From positions 1-41,364 of the forward strand of contig JAUNSJ010000034.1 of assembly GCA_030539295.1 (NCBI GenBank): a stretch of 41,364 nucleotides of DNA. Reading direction: 5' to 3'. Of the stretch, positions 1-9,163 are shown in pieces. Within the stretch, counting starts at the first letter, position 1. The number at the start of each line of letters is the position of its first letter. Under the pieces are notes generated by a model that ran no database searches, had not been told where the DNA came from, and worked only from the letters and a program-made list of their open reading frames with translations. Position numbers and translations under genes: made by a program. This stretch comes from Planctomycetia bacterium (lineage in GTDB: Bacteria > Planctomycetota > Planctomycetia > Pirellulales > Thermoguttaceae).

Positions 1-1115
1 TCGTTGTCAGAGGGCGTGTCCGAGGGCGTTTCCGGGGCCGTTTGGTGCTCCGGTTCATAGGCAGCTCCGTACAGGATTTTGACTTCGCGCGAGGTAAGCG
101 GACGGAAGTCGCCTGGCAGAAGCTTTCCGAGTTTAATGGGACCAATGGCAACGCGTTGCAAATGGAGTACCTTATGTCCGAGTCGCGCGAGCATACGGCG
201 AATTTCACGATTTTTGCCTTCTCGCAGCGTTATCTCAAGAATGGAACTCAATTTATGGCGCGATTTGAGAATGACTTCGTCGGCCTGAACCACCGCTTCC
301 GCGAGGTGAATACCCTTTTTCAGGTCGTAGACGATTTGCGGGTCGACAAGACCGGCGACCTGAACGCGATACTTTTTCGCCACTTCGTAACGCGGATGCG
401 CCAGACGTTCGGCCAAGGCCCCGTCGTTCGTCAGGAGTAGAAGGCCTTCACTGTTCTGGTCGAGTCGTCCCACCGGAAAGAGGCGTCCGTAAGCTGGTGG
501 GACCAAGTCGATCGCACGTGCGCGGCCCTGCTGGTCCCGGCTGGTGCACAGATAGCCTTTCGGTTTATTGACAACGAGATAGACCGGACGCGTCTTCGGC
601 AACGCCTCGCCGTCGACACGAATTTTCTGCTGATGGGGAAAGACGCGCGAACCCAACGTTGCCACCTTGCCGTCGACCTCAACGCGTCCGTCGGCAATGA
701 GTTGTTCGCAAGCCCGTCGTGATCCGAATCCGGCGCCTGCGAGCACCTTTTGCAGACGATGCCCCTGGAAAAATTCACTTTCGCCGGTCGTCAGAGTCGT
801 TGCGAAGAGGGAATCGACAGGCTTATTTTTCCGCATGGGAAGAGTTTCCTGCCGATTAACGCGACTGGCAGCGGTCCGCGTACGGCGTGCGGGTCGGTCG
901 GCCGTCGGTCGTGCGGATTTGCCGCGGGGAGAGGCTGTTCGCGAGTCTGCACCGCGTGTACGCGTCCCCGAAGAAGGGCGCCGCGCTCCGGCCGCGGTGG
1001 TTTTCCCGGCCGGTCGGTCTGTTTGACGCTTTGCAGTTCGTGCCCCTGACGCCGAACGCTCGGTTCGTGGGCGACTCGTGCTTTTACTCCGTCTGTCTGC
1101 TCTATTCATTATCAT
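1..1115 (-). CDS. rRNA pseudouridine synthase, RsuA/RluB family (3' end outside window)
   Basis: Converts a specific uridine in ribosomal RNA to pseudouridine. Reading the minus strand from the ATG at 1113-1115 gives 371 open codons to the window edge with no stop. Residues 1 to about 115 are a low-complexity basic arm rich in Arg, Ser, Thr and Pro. An S4 RNA-binding domain follows (HRLQKVLAGAGFGSRRACE). The catalytic domain carries the family signature GRLDQNSEGLLLLTND, whose Asp is the nucleophile, and later REGKNREIRRML. The start is uncertain: the frame stays open upstream, and an ATG at 834-836 would remove most of the arm. I chose 1115 because GGAG lies about 10 nt upstream. The gene lies 91 nt downstream of the GH38-like gene on the same strand. 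Family assignment is firm; RsuA versus RluB is not decidable here. Confidence 0.88.
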   Translation of the reverse strand, partial: MIMNRADRRSKSTSRPRTERSASGARTAKRQTDRPAGKTTAAGARRPSSGTRTRGADSRTASPRGKSARPTADRPARRTRTAASRVNRQETLPMRKNKPVDSLFATTLTTGESEFFQGHRLQKVLAGAGFGSRRACEQLIADGRVEVDGKVATLGSRVFPHQQKIRVDGEALPKTRPVYLVVNKPKGYLCTSRDQQGRARAIDLVPPAYGRLFPVGRLDQNSEGLLLLTNDGALAERLAHPRYEVAKKYRVQVAGLVDPQIVYDLKKGIHLAEAVVQADEVILKSRHKLSSILEITLREGKNREIRRMLARLGHKVLHLQRVAIGPIKLGKLLPGDFRPLTSREVKILYGAAYEPEHQTAPETPSDTPSDN

Positions 1116-1206
1116 GTCTGTCCAACTCCGTCTATTCGAATTGTCGAATGCTCTATTTTTTCTTGTTCTGTTCGTTTCTGGCCTTGTCTTGTGCGACGCG
1201 AACCTG

Positions 1207-3864
1207 CTATTGTTGTGTGACTTCCAGGAGTACTGTCTCGTACGGGGTCATAGGGAAAGTCACCGCGCCTTCGACTAAGGTCAACTCTTTAGGTTCCGCC
1301 TGGCCGGCTAAAACGGTACGTCGCACGCAACTTACTTTTGGGCCGAAGGTTAGTACCGCGTTCGTATGCAGGCCAAACGTCTCCTGCACTAAAAGGGAAC
1401 CCACACCAGCATTATAACCCGGAAGGGGCAAAGCAGCAAGGACCGTACCATTTTCCGAATCGACGCGAACCGGTAGGGCAGGATGTGACTCCGTTTGGCC
1501 AAGGTGCTCGTTCTCTGCTCGGGTTTTGTACGTCAGAGCCTCCCGAAGTGGATGCGGCAGGTCGACGCCGACCCCGAAGCGAAAAGTTCGCCCCTGCTCA
1601 TTCTTGGGAATTAAGACAAGGTCCATTCGTTTCATACCAAAACGTCGAAAAAAGGGATTCCCGTTTGTCAGGAGGGTTATCCCGAGTTTGTCTTCACTGC
1701 GAATATCGACCATTTCCGGAGCCTGAAGATAGTCACGTTCCGTTTCCCACGTTTGCTCATGAACGCCAATGGCAATTCGGGCCAATTCATCGCGCCAAGC
1801 GAACCGGCAGCCATAATAATTCTCCCACGCATGGTCTTTGGGCTTAATTTTAGGCTGAAACGTAAGTTCCACGTCAAGGACGCGATTGCCCCGGTAAGCG
1901 GTAATCTTGTGCTGGAACTGACCTGCCGTCTTGCCGCTGGGCAGAACGAATCGGCCGGCTATCTGAAGTGTTCCGGCGTTTTCTCCGTCGTTAACGACTT
2001 CAATGCGGTCGACCGCGGGAACCGCGTACCCGTAATGCCCGTCTTGTGGAGTGCGGCCATCGGCGTCACGCTCTTTACTCGAGAGGCGATAGCCCGGAAG
2101 CCAGGAGAAACGATTTCCCCGACCAGGCAGTCGGAGCAGTCCCCGCGATAGTTGTACCTGTCCAGGGTCCCACGTTGAAAGTCGTTTAACTGCCCCGGTC
2201 GTCGGGTCAACCCGAATTTGAAAAAACTCATTCGACAGGGTATAATATTTGTCCACTTCTGTTCGCGAAAGCCGCTCTTCCGTATAGCCGGCAACTTCAT
2301 GCTGATCGGCTGACTCCTGGCGACCGGCGATAAAAGACCGCAATCGCTGCCATAGTGACCCTTGGCCGTAACTGTAACTCTGTTTTAAATGAGAAGATGC
2401 AGATTTTTCGCCTGTGGTGGGTTCTCCGGTTGTATCCGGCTCCGATCGTTCCGGCTCCGCTCGCTTTGTGGTGCGGAAAAGGGTAGAACATGTGGAATAC
2501 GCGTGCGTAACCGGATTGATCTGTTCTTCCTGTGCAGCCCGGGTCAAGGCATTGGTTCGGAACATGTCCTTACCATAGGAGCGCCGATGACCTGCCGTTT
2601 CCGTTAATTTGAAAAATTCCGCCATGCCCATCGTTTCGCCGATGAGCGGCACGAAGCGATTAATGCGGACAATATCAGACCACCAGGGAACCTCATGGCC
2701 CGGTCGGTGCGACCAGATAACGGTTCCGAGATCGTCGGTGCGATAGGAATAACCACAGCCTTCAAGCATGCGCAGAAATGCCCGATGATCTTCGCCGTCG
2801 ACAGGATTACGGCACAGCGAAGGAATCATGCTACCCGACCGGGACACCCAATCGATACGACTCTGCTTCTCCTTGTCCGGTAACCAGCCATCGAGGGAGA
2901 ACAGGAGCGACGTTTCAAACCCGGTTAACTTAAGCAGAGGAGGCAGCACCTGTGTGAACCCGGCCTTCTCCCGGCCATAGCAGGTGGCGGGACGGCCCAG
3001 ATATTGTGTGTAGGCCTGCTGCGCGCGATGCAGTTCGGCCACAATTTCCGTTTGGGTCATGAGGAACATCGGCTTGGGCCCAAACTCGGTACCAATAAGG
3101 AAGAGGCGACCGGCGTCCCGTTCCTCACGGATAAGAGAAAGCGACTGCGGATAGCGTTCGGCGAGAACAGGGAGCCAGTCGGGCTTGAGGAAGAGGTTTG
3201 TTTTTTCGTCTCGACGACGGCGCGTCAGGAGCTGCTCTTGCAGAGGGTGTCCCAGATCGTTTTCTGTCTCCAGGCGGGTTAAATTAACGAACCTGCCCGG
3301 CGAAGGGATATAGTACTCATTTGTCTGGCAGAGCAGGTCACATGCCTTCTGCAGACCGTCAATCGCCGCGGAAGCTCCGTCAGATTCCAAAGCATTGAGC
3401 GAATCCAGAAAGAATTTCTCCAGACGGTTAGTATCTATGTCGCTCATATAGCGGAACTTGCGACTGATCAAATCCTCCAGGAAATAGGCAAATCCCACGG
3501 CGTAATACGAATCGACCAGGTCTTGGTCGAAGCCGGGGTCGTCCAGATTCAGTGCGTCCAGAGCCGCAGCGAGAAGTTCCTCTCGGGTGCGTAAACCGCG
3601 AACCAGCGGTATGCGTTCCTCCTCCATTTTAGCCAGCCAATCGGCAGGCACTTTCGATTCGCAGCCTGGCGGGACAATGACCAGCTTGCGCTTGAACAAG
3701 GCATTAGGAGCACTGGCCGTTTCCCAGCGGGGCAGTTGTCCGGATGCCTTGAGTAACGCCGGATGGAACAAGGCCGTCCAAGAGGCAAAGACCTCTTGCG
3801 TATCGTTGGCCGTCATGTAGAAGGAGAAATCCTCCAAACTGTAGCACGGGAGCAGGACGAACAT
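1207..3864 (-). CDS. GH38-like glycoside hydrolase (alpha-mannosidase type)
   Basis: An 885-residue protein, likely a glycosidase of the GH38 type. The N-terminal half looks like a glycoside hydrolase/deacetylase barrel, with TGFETSLLFSLDGWLP preceded by VLPPLLKL, which resembles the LPQILKxSG strand of GH38 enzymes. The C-terminal half looks like the beta-rich GH38 middle and C-terminal domains and ends MTPYETVLLEV. The segment where GH38 enzymes normally have a WLPDxFG-type motif reads CYGREKAGF, so activity is uncertain. No signal peptide is obvious. The start is set by the 1-nt TGATG overlap with the upstream transporter gene; a longer open frame to 4179 only reads through that gene. The overlap implies translational coupling. 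Assignment is from remembered family features and is moderate. Confidence 0.58.
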   Translation of the reverse strand: MFVLLPCYSLEDFSFYMTANDTQEVFASWTALFHPALLKASGQLPRWETASAPNALFKRKLVIVPPGCESKVPADWLAKMEEERIPLVRGLRTREELLAAALDALNLDDPGFDQDLVDSYYAVGFAYFLEDLISRKFRYMSDIDTNRLEKFFLDSLNALESDGASAAIDGLQKACDLLCQTNEYYIPSPGRFVNLTRLETENDLGHPLQEQLLTRRRRDEKTNLFLKPDWLPVLAERYPQSLSLIREERDAGRLFLIGTEFGPKPMFLMTQTEIVAELHRAQQAYTQYLGRPATCYGREKAGFTQVLPPLLKLTGFETSLLFSLDGWLPDKEKQSRIDWVSRSGSMIPSLCRNPVDGEDHRAFLRMLEGCGYSYRTDDLGTVIWSHRPGHEVPWWSDIVRINRFVPLIGETMGMAEFFKLTETAGHRRSYGKDMFRTNALTRAAQEEQINPVTHAYSTCSTLFRTTKRAEPERSEPDTTGEPTTGEKSASSHLKQSYSYGQGSLWQRLRSFIAGRQESADQHEVAGYTEERLSRTEVDKYYTLSNEFFQIRVDPTTGAVKRLSTWDPGQVQLSRGLLRLPGRGNRFSWLPGYRLSSKERDADGRTPQDGHYGYAVPAVDRIEVVNDGENAGTLQIAGRFVLPSGKTAGQFQHKITAYRGNRVLDVELTFQPKIKPKDHAWENYYGCRFAWRDELARIAIGVHEQTWETERDYLQAPEMVDIRSEDKLGITLLTNGNPFFRRFGMKRMDLVLIPKNEQGRTFRFGVGVDLPHPLREALTYKTRAENEHLGQTESHPALPVRVDSENGTVLAALPLPGYNAGVGSLLVQETFGLHTNAVLTFGPKVSCVRRTVLAGQAEPKELTLVEGAVTFPMTPYETVLLEVTQQ

Positions 3865-4859
3865 CAGGCGGCCTCTTCTTTCCGGGCTGTCTCCGTCTCT
3901 GTCGTCTCTTCGTTTCGGGCAAGATAGCGTAAAATCTGACTTAAAACGATACCGGAAAACATGCAGCCAAAGGTGTAACAGGCACAACAGAAGGCCGTTT
4001 CCGGAAACTGCGGAAAGTAGGCAGTCGCCAAAAAGGTACCCAGCCCGGCATTTTGCATACCGACTTCCAGAGTCAGAGCACGTCGCATACGACTGTCGAG
4101 ACCTATTCCGTAGCCGCCAAAATATCCCGCTGCGTATCCACTTATATTGACAAGAGCCAAAGCCAAGACCGGCCACCACACGACATGCTCAAACAGGCTC
4201 CTGTTACCCGCAACGACGGACGCGATAATCCAGATAATGACCAGGTTCGCGATAATTTCGCCCAGTGCCAGAGCTAGCCGATTCCACCAGGAAAAGAATC
4301 TCGCCATACAGAAGCCCACGCCGACCGGGGCAACGACGGTCAGCAGCAGAGTTGTGGCGATTTCCATTCCGTTCAGTTCCACCCGGGTACCCACGAGGAA
4401 CAGGAGGAGCAAAGGCACAACGATCGGGGAAAACAGGGTCGCACTGGTCGTAAGCCCCACAGAATAACTTACGTTTCCCCTTGCAAGCATGGTCAACATA
4501 TTCGAGGCCATGGCACCAGGGACCGCTCCAACGAGAATCAGGCCCAGAAAATAACCTTCCGAGAGATGAAACAGAGTCGCAAACAGCCAGGCCAAAAGCG
4601 GCATGGAAAGGAATTGTATCGTGGTCCCACCGAGGACAAAAGGCCATCGTCGAAATACTTGACGCACTTCCTCTACGGGAAGAAGCGACCCGATCGCCAG
4701 CATGGTGACGGCAATCATGCCTTGCATAACCCCTTTGGAGACCCGGAACGGGTCAAAGACACCTTTGCCGAACAGATCTTCCCAGAAAAAAGCGACGACA
4801 CAGACCAGTGTCAGCCACAATAACAGATATTTCGTAAGGATTTTCTTAAATAGGGTCAT
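3864..4859 (-). CDS. Bile acid:sodium symporter (BASS/SBF) family transporter
   Basis: A 331-residue polytopic membrane protein with about nine to ten hydrophobic segments. GAVPGAMASNMLTMLARGNVSYSVGLT is the BASS-type crossover region with its conserved Asn and Gly residues, and EVGMQNAGLGTFLA near the C-terminus is the second family signature. BASS proteins couple Na+ to uptake of organic anions such as bile acids, pyruvate or pantoate; the substrate here is unknown. The ATG at 4857-4859 (MTLFKKILTK) is preferred to an in-frame TTG at 4886, although neither has a strong ribosome-binding site. It sits between a sugar isomerase gene and a GH38-like gene on the same strand, so it may import the product of a sugar pathway. 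The stop codon overlaps the start of the GH38-like gene. Confidence 0.82.
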   Translation of the reverse strand: MTLFKKILTKYLLLWLTLVCVVAFFWEDLFGKGVFDPFRVSKGVMQGMIAVTMLAIGSLLPVEEVRQVFRRWPFVLGGTTIQFLSMPLLAWLFATLFHLSEGYFLGLILVGAVPGAMASNMLTMLARGNVSYSVGLTTSATLFSPIVVPLLLLFLVGTRVELNGMEIATTLLLTVVAPVGVGFCMARFFSWWNRLALALGEIIANLVIIWIIASVVAGNRSLFEHVVWWPVLALALVNISGYAAGYFGGYGIGLDSRMRRALTLEVGMQNAGLGTFLATAYFPQFPETAFCCACYTFGCMFSGIVLSQILRYLARNEETTETETARKEEAA

Positions 4860-4985
4860 AATAAACTTTTTGAGGCACTCGGGCAAGTCCGCTCACGGAC
4901 AGGGTGTAAACAAGAGCGACGTCGCCCAGCCGGTTTACCAGCGTAAGCAACGTCCTCCTTCAAAAAACGAACGCGTAACGAGCTA

Positions 4986-5993
4986 TCAGGCCTTGGCCGA
5001 GGCGTCAAACGCGCCATCGAAGGCAATTGTACTCGGAGCAAAATCGACCTTCTTGACGAATTCATAGGCTTCCTTGGCGCCGAATTCCCGCTCCATACCG
5101 GAATCTTCCCATTCGACGGAAAGCGGCCCTTGATAGCCAATGTCGTTCAAGGCGCGAATAATCTCCTCGAAGTTGACACTGCCATGGCCGAGCGAGCGGA
5201 AATTCCAACCGCGGCGGTAGTCGCCGAACGTGAGATGACTGCCCAGAATGCCATTTTCGCCGTCCAACTGCAGAGCCGCGTCTTTCATGTGCACGTGGAA
5301 AATCCGGTCGGGGAACCGACGTATGAACTTGACGGGATCGATTCCCTGCCAAATCAGGTGACTCGGGTCGAAATTGAACCCGAACGCCGGATGATTATTC
5401 AGAGCTTCCAGTGCCATGGCCGCGGTGTGAATATCAAAGGCGATTTCCGTTGGGTGAACTTCCAGCGCGTATTTAATTCCATTTTCCGCGAAGACGTCGA
5501 GAATCGGAGTCCATCGTTCGGCCAGGAGCGCAAATCCATCGTCAATAAAGGATTGTGGAACGGGCGGGAAGGAATAGAGATAAGGCCAGATACTGGACCC
5601 GGTAAAGCAGGTCACGACCCCAACGCCGAACTTTTTCGCGGCCAAGGCCGTGTCTTTCATTTCCTGAATGGCTCGGGCATGGACGCCGTCCGGATCGCCA
5701 TCGCCCCAAATGCGAGCGGGCAGCACAGACTGGTGACGTGAATCAATCACGTCGAGAACCGCCTGACCGGCACAATGGTTACTGATAGCCCAGCATGAAA
5801 GGCCATATTTGGCAAGCTGAGCGTGTTTCTTTTCACAATAGTCCGGTTCGTTCAAGGCACGTTGAACGTCGAAGTGATCGGTGCCGCATGCCAGTTCCGC
5901 ACCGTCGTAGCCGATTCGTTGCATGAGGGCAAATAAGTCGTCGGACTTTAAGTCTCCCCATTGGCCTGTAATCATCGTAATTGGCCGTCCCAT
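4986..5993 (-). CDS. Sugar phosphate isomerase/epimerase, xylose isomerase-like TIM barrel
   Basis: A 335-residue cytoplasmic TIM-barrel protein of the AP-endonuclease-2/xylose-isomerase-like superfamily. Likely metal-binding positions are visible at the ends of successive strands: the Glu in YALEVHP, the Asp in NFDPSHLIW, the His residues in FHVHMKDA and the Glu in SVEWEDSG. Members isomerise or epimerise sugars, keto-sugars or inosose. The start at 5991-5993 is backed by AAGGAGA about 7 nt upstream (complement of 6002-6008). It is the first gene of a probable operon with the BASS transporter (126-nt gap) and the GH38-like gene. The exact substrate cannot be read from the sequence. Confidence 0.85.
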   Translation of the reverse strand: MGRPITMITGQWGDLKSDDLFALMQRIGYDGAELACGTDHFDVQRALNEPDYCEKKHAQLAKYGLSCWAISNHCAGQAVLDVIDSRHQSVLPARIWGDGDPDGVHARAIQEMKDTALAAKKFGVGVVTCFTGSSIWPYLYSFPPVPQSFIDDGFALLAERWTPILDVFAENGIKYALEVHPTEIAFDIHTAAMALEALNNHPAFGFNFDPSHLIWQGIDPVKFIRRFPDRIFHVHMKDAALQLDGENGILGSHLTFGDYRRGWNFRSLGHGSVNFEEIIRALNDIGYQGPLSVEWEDSGMEREFGAKEAYEFVKKVDFAPSTIAFDGAFDASAKA

Positions 5994-6131
5994 TATACAT
6001 TCTCCTTTCGCCGCGCCGTCCGGTCAGGATTCTGTTCGCACAGGAGCAGCCTCGTGGCCGCGGTAATCCGTATCCGAATCGGCTTTTTTCCAAAAAGATG
6101 GATAGATTCCGGGATTCCGTCTTTTTACAGC

Positions 6132-6160
6132 TTGACAAAAGCCGTCGGACCCCTTAAATT
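6132..6160 (+). promoter_or_regulatory. Sigma-70-type promoter candidate upstream of thioredoxin
   Basis: TTGACA at 6132-6137, a 17-nt spacer, then TAAATT at 6155-6160. This is a perfect -35 with a near-consensus -10. If used, it leaves a leader of about 320 nt before the thioredoxin start. The rest of 5994-6489 holds no gene I can support. Confidence 0.5.
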
Positions 6161-6331
6161 GTATAGTGTCTGGAGTCGTGGTCCTTGACGCTTGCTCTTG
6201 CTGCTGGAAAGAGTAAGCGAGGGGAAACCACTTCTTACCAGTTATTTTAACAGTATTTGGCGACCAGACCAATAAGGGCGCGAGAAAAATGTCGGGTTTT
6301 TTTTGACTTTTTTCTCTTTTTAGCCCCGAAA

Positions 6332-6349
6332 AAGGGAAATCTTTCCCTT
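6332..6349. promoter_or_regulatory. Palindrome AAGGGAAA-TC-TTTCCCTT, possible operator or RNA hairpin
   Basis: Two perfect 8-nt arms separated by 2 nt lie between the candidate promoter at 6132 and the thioredoxin gene. The 2-nt centre makes a protein-binding site more natural than an RNA hairpin. No regulator is identifiable. Confidence 0.35.
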
Positions 6350-6489
6350 ACCACAGCGTGAAGTCACCTTAACATCCATACTTTGAGAACCGAGGGAGTC
6401 CGGGAATGTCCTGTTTTTGGTACCTGTATCCAACACCCCACGCGGACCCAAACGATAAGGAAGCCGCGAGAAGAATCAAGAGGAAGAAA

Positions 6490-6819
6490 ATGATGTCTGG
6501 TGAAATCATGAAAATAGAATCGAAAACCCAGTTCGATGAAGCAGTGGCTGGAGGGGTCGTTCTGGCCGACTTCTGGGCTCCCTGGTGCGGTCCTTGTCGC
6601 GCCCAACTGCCAATCCTGGAAGATATTGCGAAAAAATACGCGAATCGCATCGCCGTTATTAAGGTTAATATAGACGATAATACGGAACTCGCCACGGCCT
6701 GGAAGGTCGAGGCCGTTCCGACCCTGTTCCTCTTTAAGGACGGCACCATGCTGAAAAGATTTACCGGGGCACAGAAAGGCGAAACACTAACGACCTACAT
6801 CGATCGTTTCCTGGAATAA
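6490..6819 (+). CDS. trx: Thioredoxin
   Basis: A 109-residue thioredoxin that reduces disulfides in cytoplasmic proteins. The active site is WAPWCGPCR, the canonical CGPC. The cis-proline segment is VEAVPTLFLFKDG, and the domain ends KGETLTTYIDRFLE. Length matches the family (105-110) if translation starts at the ATG at 6490, which follows AGAGGAAG. An in-frame ATG at 6406 with its own GAGGGAG site would add 28 residues with a basic stretch (ARRIKRKK), so a longer form is possible. The gene stands alone and converges on hisH. Confidence 0.93.
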   Translation: MMSGEIMKIESKTQFDEAVAGGVVLADFWAPWCGPCRAQLPILEDIAKKYANRIAVIKVNIDDNTELATAWKVEAVPTLFLFKDGTMLKRFTGAQKGETLTTYIDRFLE

Positions 6820-6888
6820 GAGCAAGCCAGGAAAGGGAATACAACTTATCGCAAGGTTTCGCGCAATGGCGAGCGGTCTGATAGACTA

Positions 6889-7500
6889 CTAGGACTCCAG
6901 GGCGGCGAAGTTCTGTAATATTTTCAGACCAATCGCCTGACTCTTCTCCGGATGAAACTGGGTCCCGAACAGATTGCCGCGGGCTATGGCACTGCAAAAC
7001 GAGAAACTGTAGTTCGTCGTTAAGGCGACGTCCGACTTGTTTTCGCATTCGGCATAGTACGAATGAACGAAGTAGACACAGGATCCGTCGGGAACCTCAC
7101 GGAAGAGTGGAATGTCCTGCGTTTTCGTGATCTGGTTCCAGCCCATATGCGGCACAGGAAAGGGACGCTCCAGTTGAAAGCGGACCACACGACCCGGAAT
7201 GAGTCCGAGCGATTGGCACCCGCCATTCTCCTCGCTTTGGTCAAACAGGAGCTGAAACCCTAAACAAATGCCGAGAAAAGGGCGGCCTTGCTCAATGACA
7301 TTGTAAATGACGTCAATCAGCCCGCGATCCTGCAGTCCGGCCATGGCATCGGCCACGGCACCCACGCCTGGCAGGACGACCTTGTCGGCACGAGCCACAA
7401 CCGCGGGGTCACTCGTAACTTGCGCGGCGACACCATTCTTCTGAAAGGCTTTGAGCACACTTCTCAGGTTGCCCATGCCATAATCTATAATAGCAATCAT
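6889..7500 (-). CDS. hisH: Imidazole glycerol phosphate synthase, glutamine amidotransferase subunit HisH
   Basis: A 203-residue class I glutamine amidotransferase that supplies ammonia to HisF in histidine biosynthesis. The N-terminus IDYGMGNLRSV is diagnostic of HisH. The nucleophile Cys is at about residue 79 (GICLGFQLLF), and the His/Glu pair is at about 183 and 185 (QFHPEKS). PGVGAVADAM supplies the oxyanion region. Length is normal. It is the last gene of a minus-strand run behind the RhaT-like gene (101-nt gap). No hisF or other his gene is in the window, so HisF must be encoded elsewhere. Confidence 0.95.
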   Translation of the reverse strand: MIAIIDYGMGNLRSVLKAFQKNGVAAQVTSDPAVVARADKVVLPGVGAVADAMAGLQDRGLIDVIYNVIEQGRPFLGICLGFQLLFDQSEENGGCQSLGLIPGRVVRFQLERPFPVPHMGWNQITKTQDIPLFREVPDGSCVYFVHSYYAECENKSDVALTTNYSFSFCSAIARGNLFGTQFHPEKSQAIGLKILQNFAALES

Positions 7501-7601
7501 TTTCGTATCCAGGAGAGAAAAACCGGGGGAATTTCCACAAGGCGTGGAGATTCCCCGAATAGAAGGCCCGCGTATACTAAAGTACGCAGGTCGTCTTCAC
7601 A

Positions 7602-9074
7602 CTACAGGGCAGGCTTAACTTGCTCCGGCTCTGCGGGGGTGGGGGACGTCGGTTCGGAAACGGGCAACGCAGACTCGGACGGCTCTTGCGTTTCCGGATT
7701 CACTTCGCCCTCTTTTGGCTCTTGCGGGAAACGCTCTTTGAGCAGAGCTTCCGTCTGTGCCTGTTTTTTGGCTGCCTGTTCCATCTGGGCCTGTGTCTGG
7801 GCTCGGTTCTTCTCAAGGCGTTCAATTTCTTCCGCCGTTAAAGGTCGTTTGGAAATGAACATTCCGGCCGGAAGCGCCCCGGAGTCCGGCGTCGCGTCCG
7901 CTTGGCCCTCTTCCAGGGTCAGACGTTGCACTTCCGTCTGCGTTGTGGACGAGTGCGCGTTCATATAGTTTGAGAAACCGACCACAACGGTCGAGAAGAG
8001 CAGGGTTCCTATTCCGAGCATGAGCAAGAATTTCGTGAACATACTCGACCCTTTCCATTCGCGCAGAGCCAGTCCCCAGAGTGAGCTGAAGATGATGATA
8101 CTTGCCATGTGCAAGGTCCAACTGGAGAACTGGAATTCGCCCATCTTCGTTTCGCCCATGGAGTAGAAGAAGAACTGCATATACCAGGTCAGACCGGCCA
8201 AAGCGGCAAAGAAATAATTCCAAGACATGGAAACGGTTACGACGCCTATGCCTGCTTCGTCTCCTGCTTTTCCACCTTTACTCTTTTCATTGCCTTCCCA
8301 AATGCGGGAGCTAAAGAACTGATACATTGTGCCGTTCTTGAGCAGCAGGAAGAGGCACCAGAGGAAGTTCGTTGTGAACCCGCCGAGCAGAATAACACAC
8401 AGCTTGGGCAGTCCGCTCCAGAGTTTTTCGGTTCCAAAGTATTGAGAGGTAACGGCAATAGGTTCCGCGGCAGCCATACCATAGGCCATCCCGGCACTAA
8501 AGACGCCGGAAATCGTCGCGACGATCATGCCTTTGACGAAGCTGAATTCCTTGATGGACTCTCTTTTGGCCTTGTCCGACATTTCGCGCTCTTTGGACAT
8601 GCCTGCGGCGGCCGCCAGTGCTATGCCCAAGGCACAAATGCCAAGCCCGAACAGATTGACCCAGCCGGCTTCCGAGCCGATGATCTGCGTCATGAAGGTC
8701 CCTTTGACAATCGGTGGCATGAGAGTCCCGAGAACGGTGCAATAGCCCAAAGCCACGGCCATGCCGAGCGACATGCCCAAATAACGCATAGTCAGGCCGA
8801 AAGTCAAGCCACCCACTCCCCACATCATGCCGAACAGGAAGCTATAGTAAATGGCATTCGGGTCGACAGTCCATGTTGCATAAATTGTTGGCCCAACGGA
8901 TTTTGTGAGAATGAGAGCCAAAACCCATGGTGCAATAATCCAACTGACAAAACCACCGGCAAGCCAATAGACCTCCCACGCCCACTTTCGGACGAACCGA
9001 TAGGGAACATAAAAACTCCCCGACGCCAAACCGCCGAGCCAATGGAATATGACGCCCAGAAACACAGGTGGCAT
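7602..9074 (-). CDS. L-rhamnose/proton symporter (RhaT) family protein with a C-terminal tail
   Basis: A 490-residue inner-membrane sugar transporter with about ten hydrophobic segments. The N-terminus (GGLASGSFYVPYRFVRKWAW, then SWIIAPWVLA) and TMRYLGMSLGMAVALGY match the RhaT family, whose E. coli member takes up L-rhamnose and L-lyxose with protons. The ATG at 9072-9074 follows AAAGAAAGGG and is preferred to an in-frame TTG at 9098. The last 110 or so residues are not part of the transporter fold: a Glu/Gln/Lys-rich probable coiled coil (EEIERLEKNRAQTQAQMEQA) and then a Pro/Glu-rich tail. It lies 89 nt downstream of a Tat-exported isomerase gene, suggesting joint use in sugar uptake. Rhamnose itself is not proven as substrate. 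Confidence 0.87.
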   Translation of the reverse strand: MPPVFLGVIFHWLGGLASGSFYVPYRFVRKWAWEVYWLAGGFVSWIIAPWVLALILTKSVGPTIYATWTVDPNAIYYSFLFGMMWGVGGLTFGLTMRYLGMSLGMAVALGYCTVLGTLMPPIVKGTFMTQIIGSEAGWVNLFGLGICALGIALAAAAGMSKEREMSDKAKRESIKEFSFVKGMIVATISGVFSAGMAYGMAAAEPIAVTSQYFGTEKLWSGLPKLCVILLGGFTTNFLWCLFLLLKNGTMYQFFSSRIWEGNEKSKGGKAGDEAGIGVVTVSMSWNYFFAALAGLTWYMQFFFYSMGETKMGEFQFSSWTLHMASIIIFSSLWGLALREWKGSSMFTKFLLMLGIGTLLFSTVVVGFSNYMNAHSSTTQTEVQRLTLEEGQADATPDSGALPAGMFISKRPLTAEEIERLEKNRAQTQAQMEQAAKKQAQTEALLKERFPQEPKEGEVNPETQEPSESALPVSEPTSPTPAEPEQVKPAL

Positions 9075-9163
9075 AATACAGGTACCCTTTCTTTGCAAGC
9101 CGATCCGAATTCTTCAGGAGTCCGGACCGGACAATGGAAAACAAAATGTGACAAGCCCGGTAG

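Noticed and set aside
3865..4179. N-terminal extension of the GH38-like protein
   Set aside because: Reads through the BASS transporter gene in another frame; the TGATG junction at 3862-3866 gives a natural start.
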